A DNA stretch of 64,000 nucleotides, from the NCBI RefSeq assembly GCF_004006175.1, contig NZ_CP033221.1, positions 173,027-237,026 on the forward strand, in the 5' to 3' direction. Under the pieces are notes generated by a model. It was not told where the DNA came from. It was given only the letters and a program-made list of their open reading frames with translations, and did no database searches. How positions within the stretch are numbered: position 1 is the first letter of the stretch; each line of letters opens with the position of its first letter. The translations under genes were made by a program, and so were the position numbers. Source of the stretch: Parasedimentitalea marina. GTDB lineage: Bacteria; Pseudomonadota; Alphaproteobacteria; Rhodobacterales; Rhodobacteraceae. Below, one piece after another: positions 63,768 to 64,000 of the stretch.

Positions 63768-64000
63768 ATGACTAGATTTTCCGCATGGAATGTCTTTTGG
63801 CAGGGATATCCGGCCAAAGGGCTGGACTCGTCAGTGGCGTGATCCCGAACCAAAACCGCATTACGATGTGATCATTGTTGGCGGTGGATTGCATGGCCTC
63901 GCCACTGCTTATTACCTGGCCAAAACCATGGCATTCGCAATATCGCGGTCCTTGAAAAGGATGGATCGGTGGCGGCAATGCCGGGCGCAACACCACCATC
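63768..64000 (+). pseudogene. Second SoxB-like FAD oxidoreductase, 5' part, frameshifted
   Basis: Begins [19 protein letters not shown] and continues after a shift with [18 protein letters not shown] (FAD motif) and [13 protein letters not shown], then [20 protein letters not shown] in a third frame. Very similar to the soxB at 35131 (WRDPEPQSSYDFVIIGGGGH) but clearly a separate copy. The rest lies beyond the window. It starts 19 bases after the maleate-isomerase-like gene, so an amine oxidase is part of this unit. Confidence 0.75.

Noticed and set aside
1..64000. tRNA, rRNA, CRISPR arrays, prophage or replication origin
   Set aside because: Read for cloverleaf-like stretches, spaced direct repeats and phage genes; none could be supported.

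Overview
The window comes from an alphaproteobacterium, most likely a marine Rhodobacterales (Roseobacter-group) species. This is inferred from gene content: a beta-hydroxyaspartate cycle cluster (bhcABCD with bhcR), a five-step histidine pathway with both hutF and hutG, heterotetrameric sarcosine oxidase, cuyZ/cuyA-type cysteate genes, and TTT, TAXI-TRAP and polar-amino-acid ABC importers. I cannot fix the genus. Nearly everything here imports and breaks down small nitrogen- or sulfur-containing organics; no housekeeping or RNA genes were seen.

Layout. 1-5 kb: subtilisin-like protease (runs off the edge), broken PAP2/haloperoxidase gene, wHTH-TPR regulator. 4.5-12.5 kb: hut locus (hutC, hutD, hutF, hutIHGU). 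12.6-20.3 kb: TctABC importer with an aldehyde dehydrogenase, divergent from IclR, omega-aminotransferase and MBL hydrolase. 20.3-25.7 kb: bhcD-C-B-A divergent from bhcR. 25.7-33.7 kb: TauD-like oxygenase, a decayed cuyA/cuyZ/lysR block, another LysR, then a TAXI-TRAP importer. 33.7-40.2 kb: MmgE/PrpD and soxBDAG. 40.5-44.2 kb: small membrane protein, TPP enzyme, Asp/Glu-racemase family gene and a GntR remnant. 44.4-46.4 kb: IS110 and IS30 remnants. 46.4-52.9 kb: a second, better kept LysR-cuyZ-cuyA unit followed by TAXI-TRAP. 53-55.9 kb: IS3 remnant, SnoaL-like secreted protein, LysR, TauD remnant. 55.9-64 kb: EhuBCDA-like ABC importer, GlxA-type AraC regulator, then LysR divergent from an M24 hydrolase, a maleate-isomerase-like protein and a second SoxB-like oxidoreductase.

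Two kinds of damage must be kept apart. Most conserved genes are broken by single-base losses, very often in runs of 3-6 identical bases, and adding one base back restores the conserved frame. This pattern fits uncorrected indel errors at least as well as real decay. I mark such genes as pseudogene because the frame is broken as given, and state the fix. A few loci are truly eroded: the first cuyA and its LysR have internal deletions of hundreds of bases, and the IS copies, the GntR gene and one TauD gene are fragments.

Working together: TTT, TAXI-TRAP and ABC importers bring in acids and zwitterions; aminotransferase, PLP lyases and oxidases remove N or S; bhc recovers glyoxylate as oxaloacetate; sarcosine oxidase demethylates sarcosine. 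The least explained part is the right-hand unit (ABC importer, M24, maleate-isomerase-like, SoxB-like), tied together by a duplicated regulatory element at about 55.95 and 61.75 kb.
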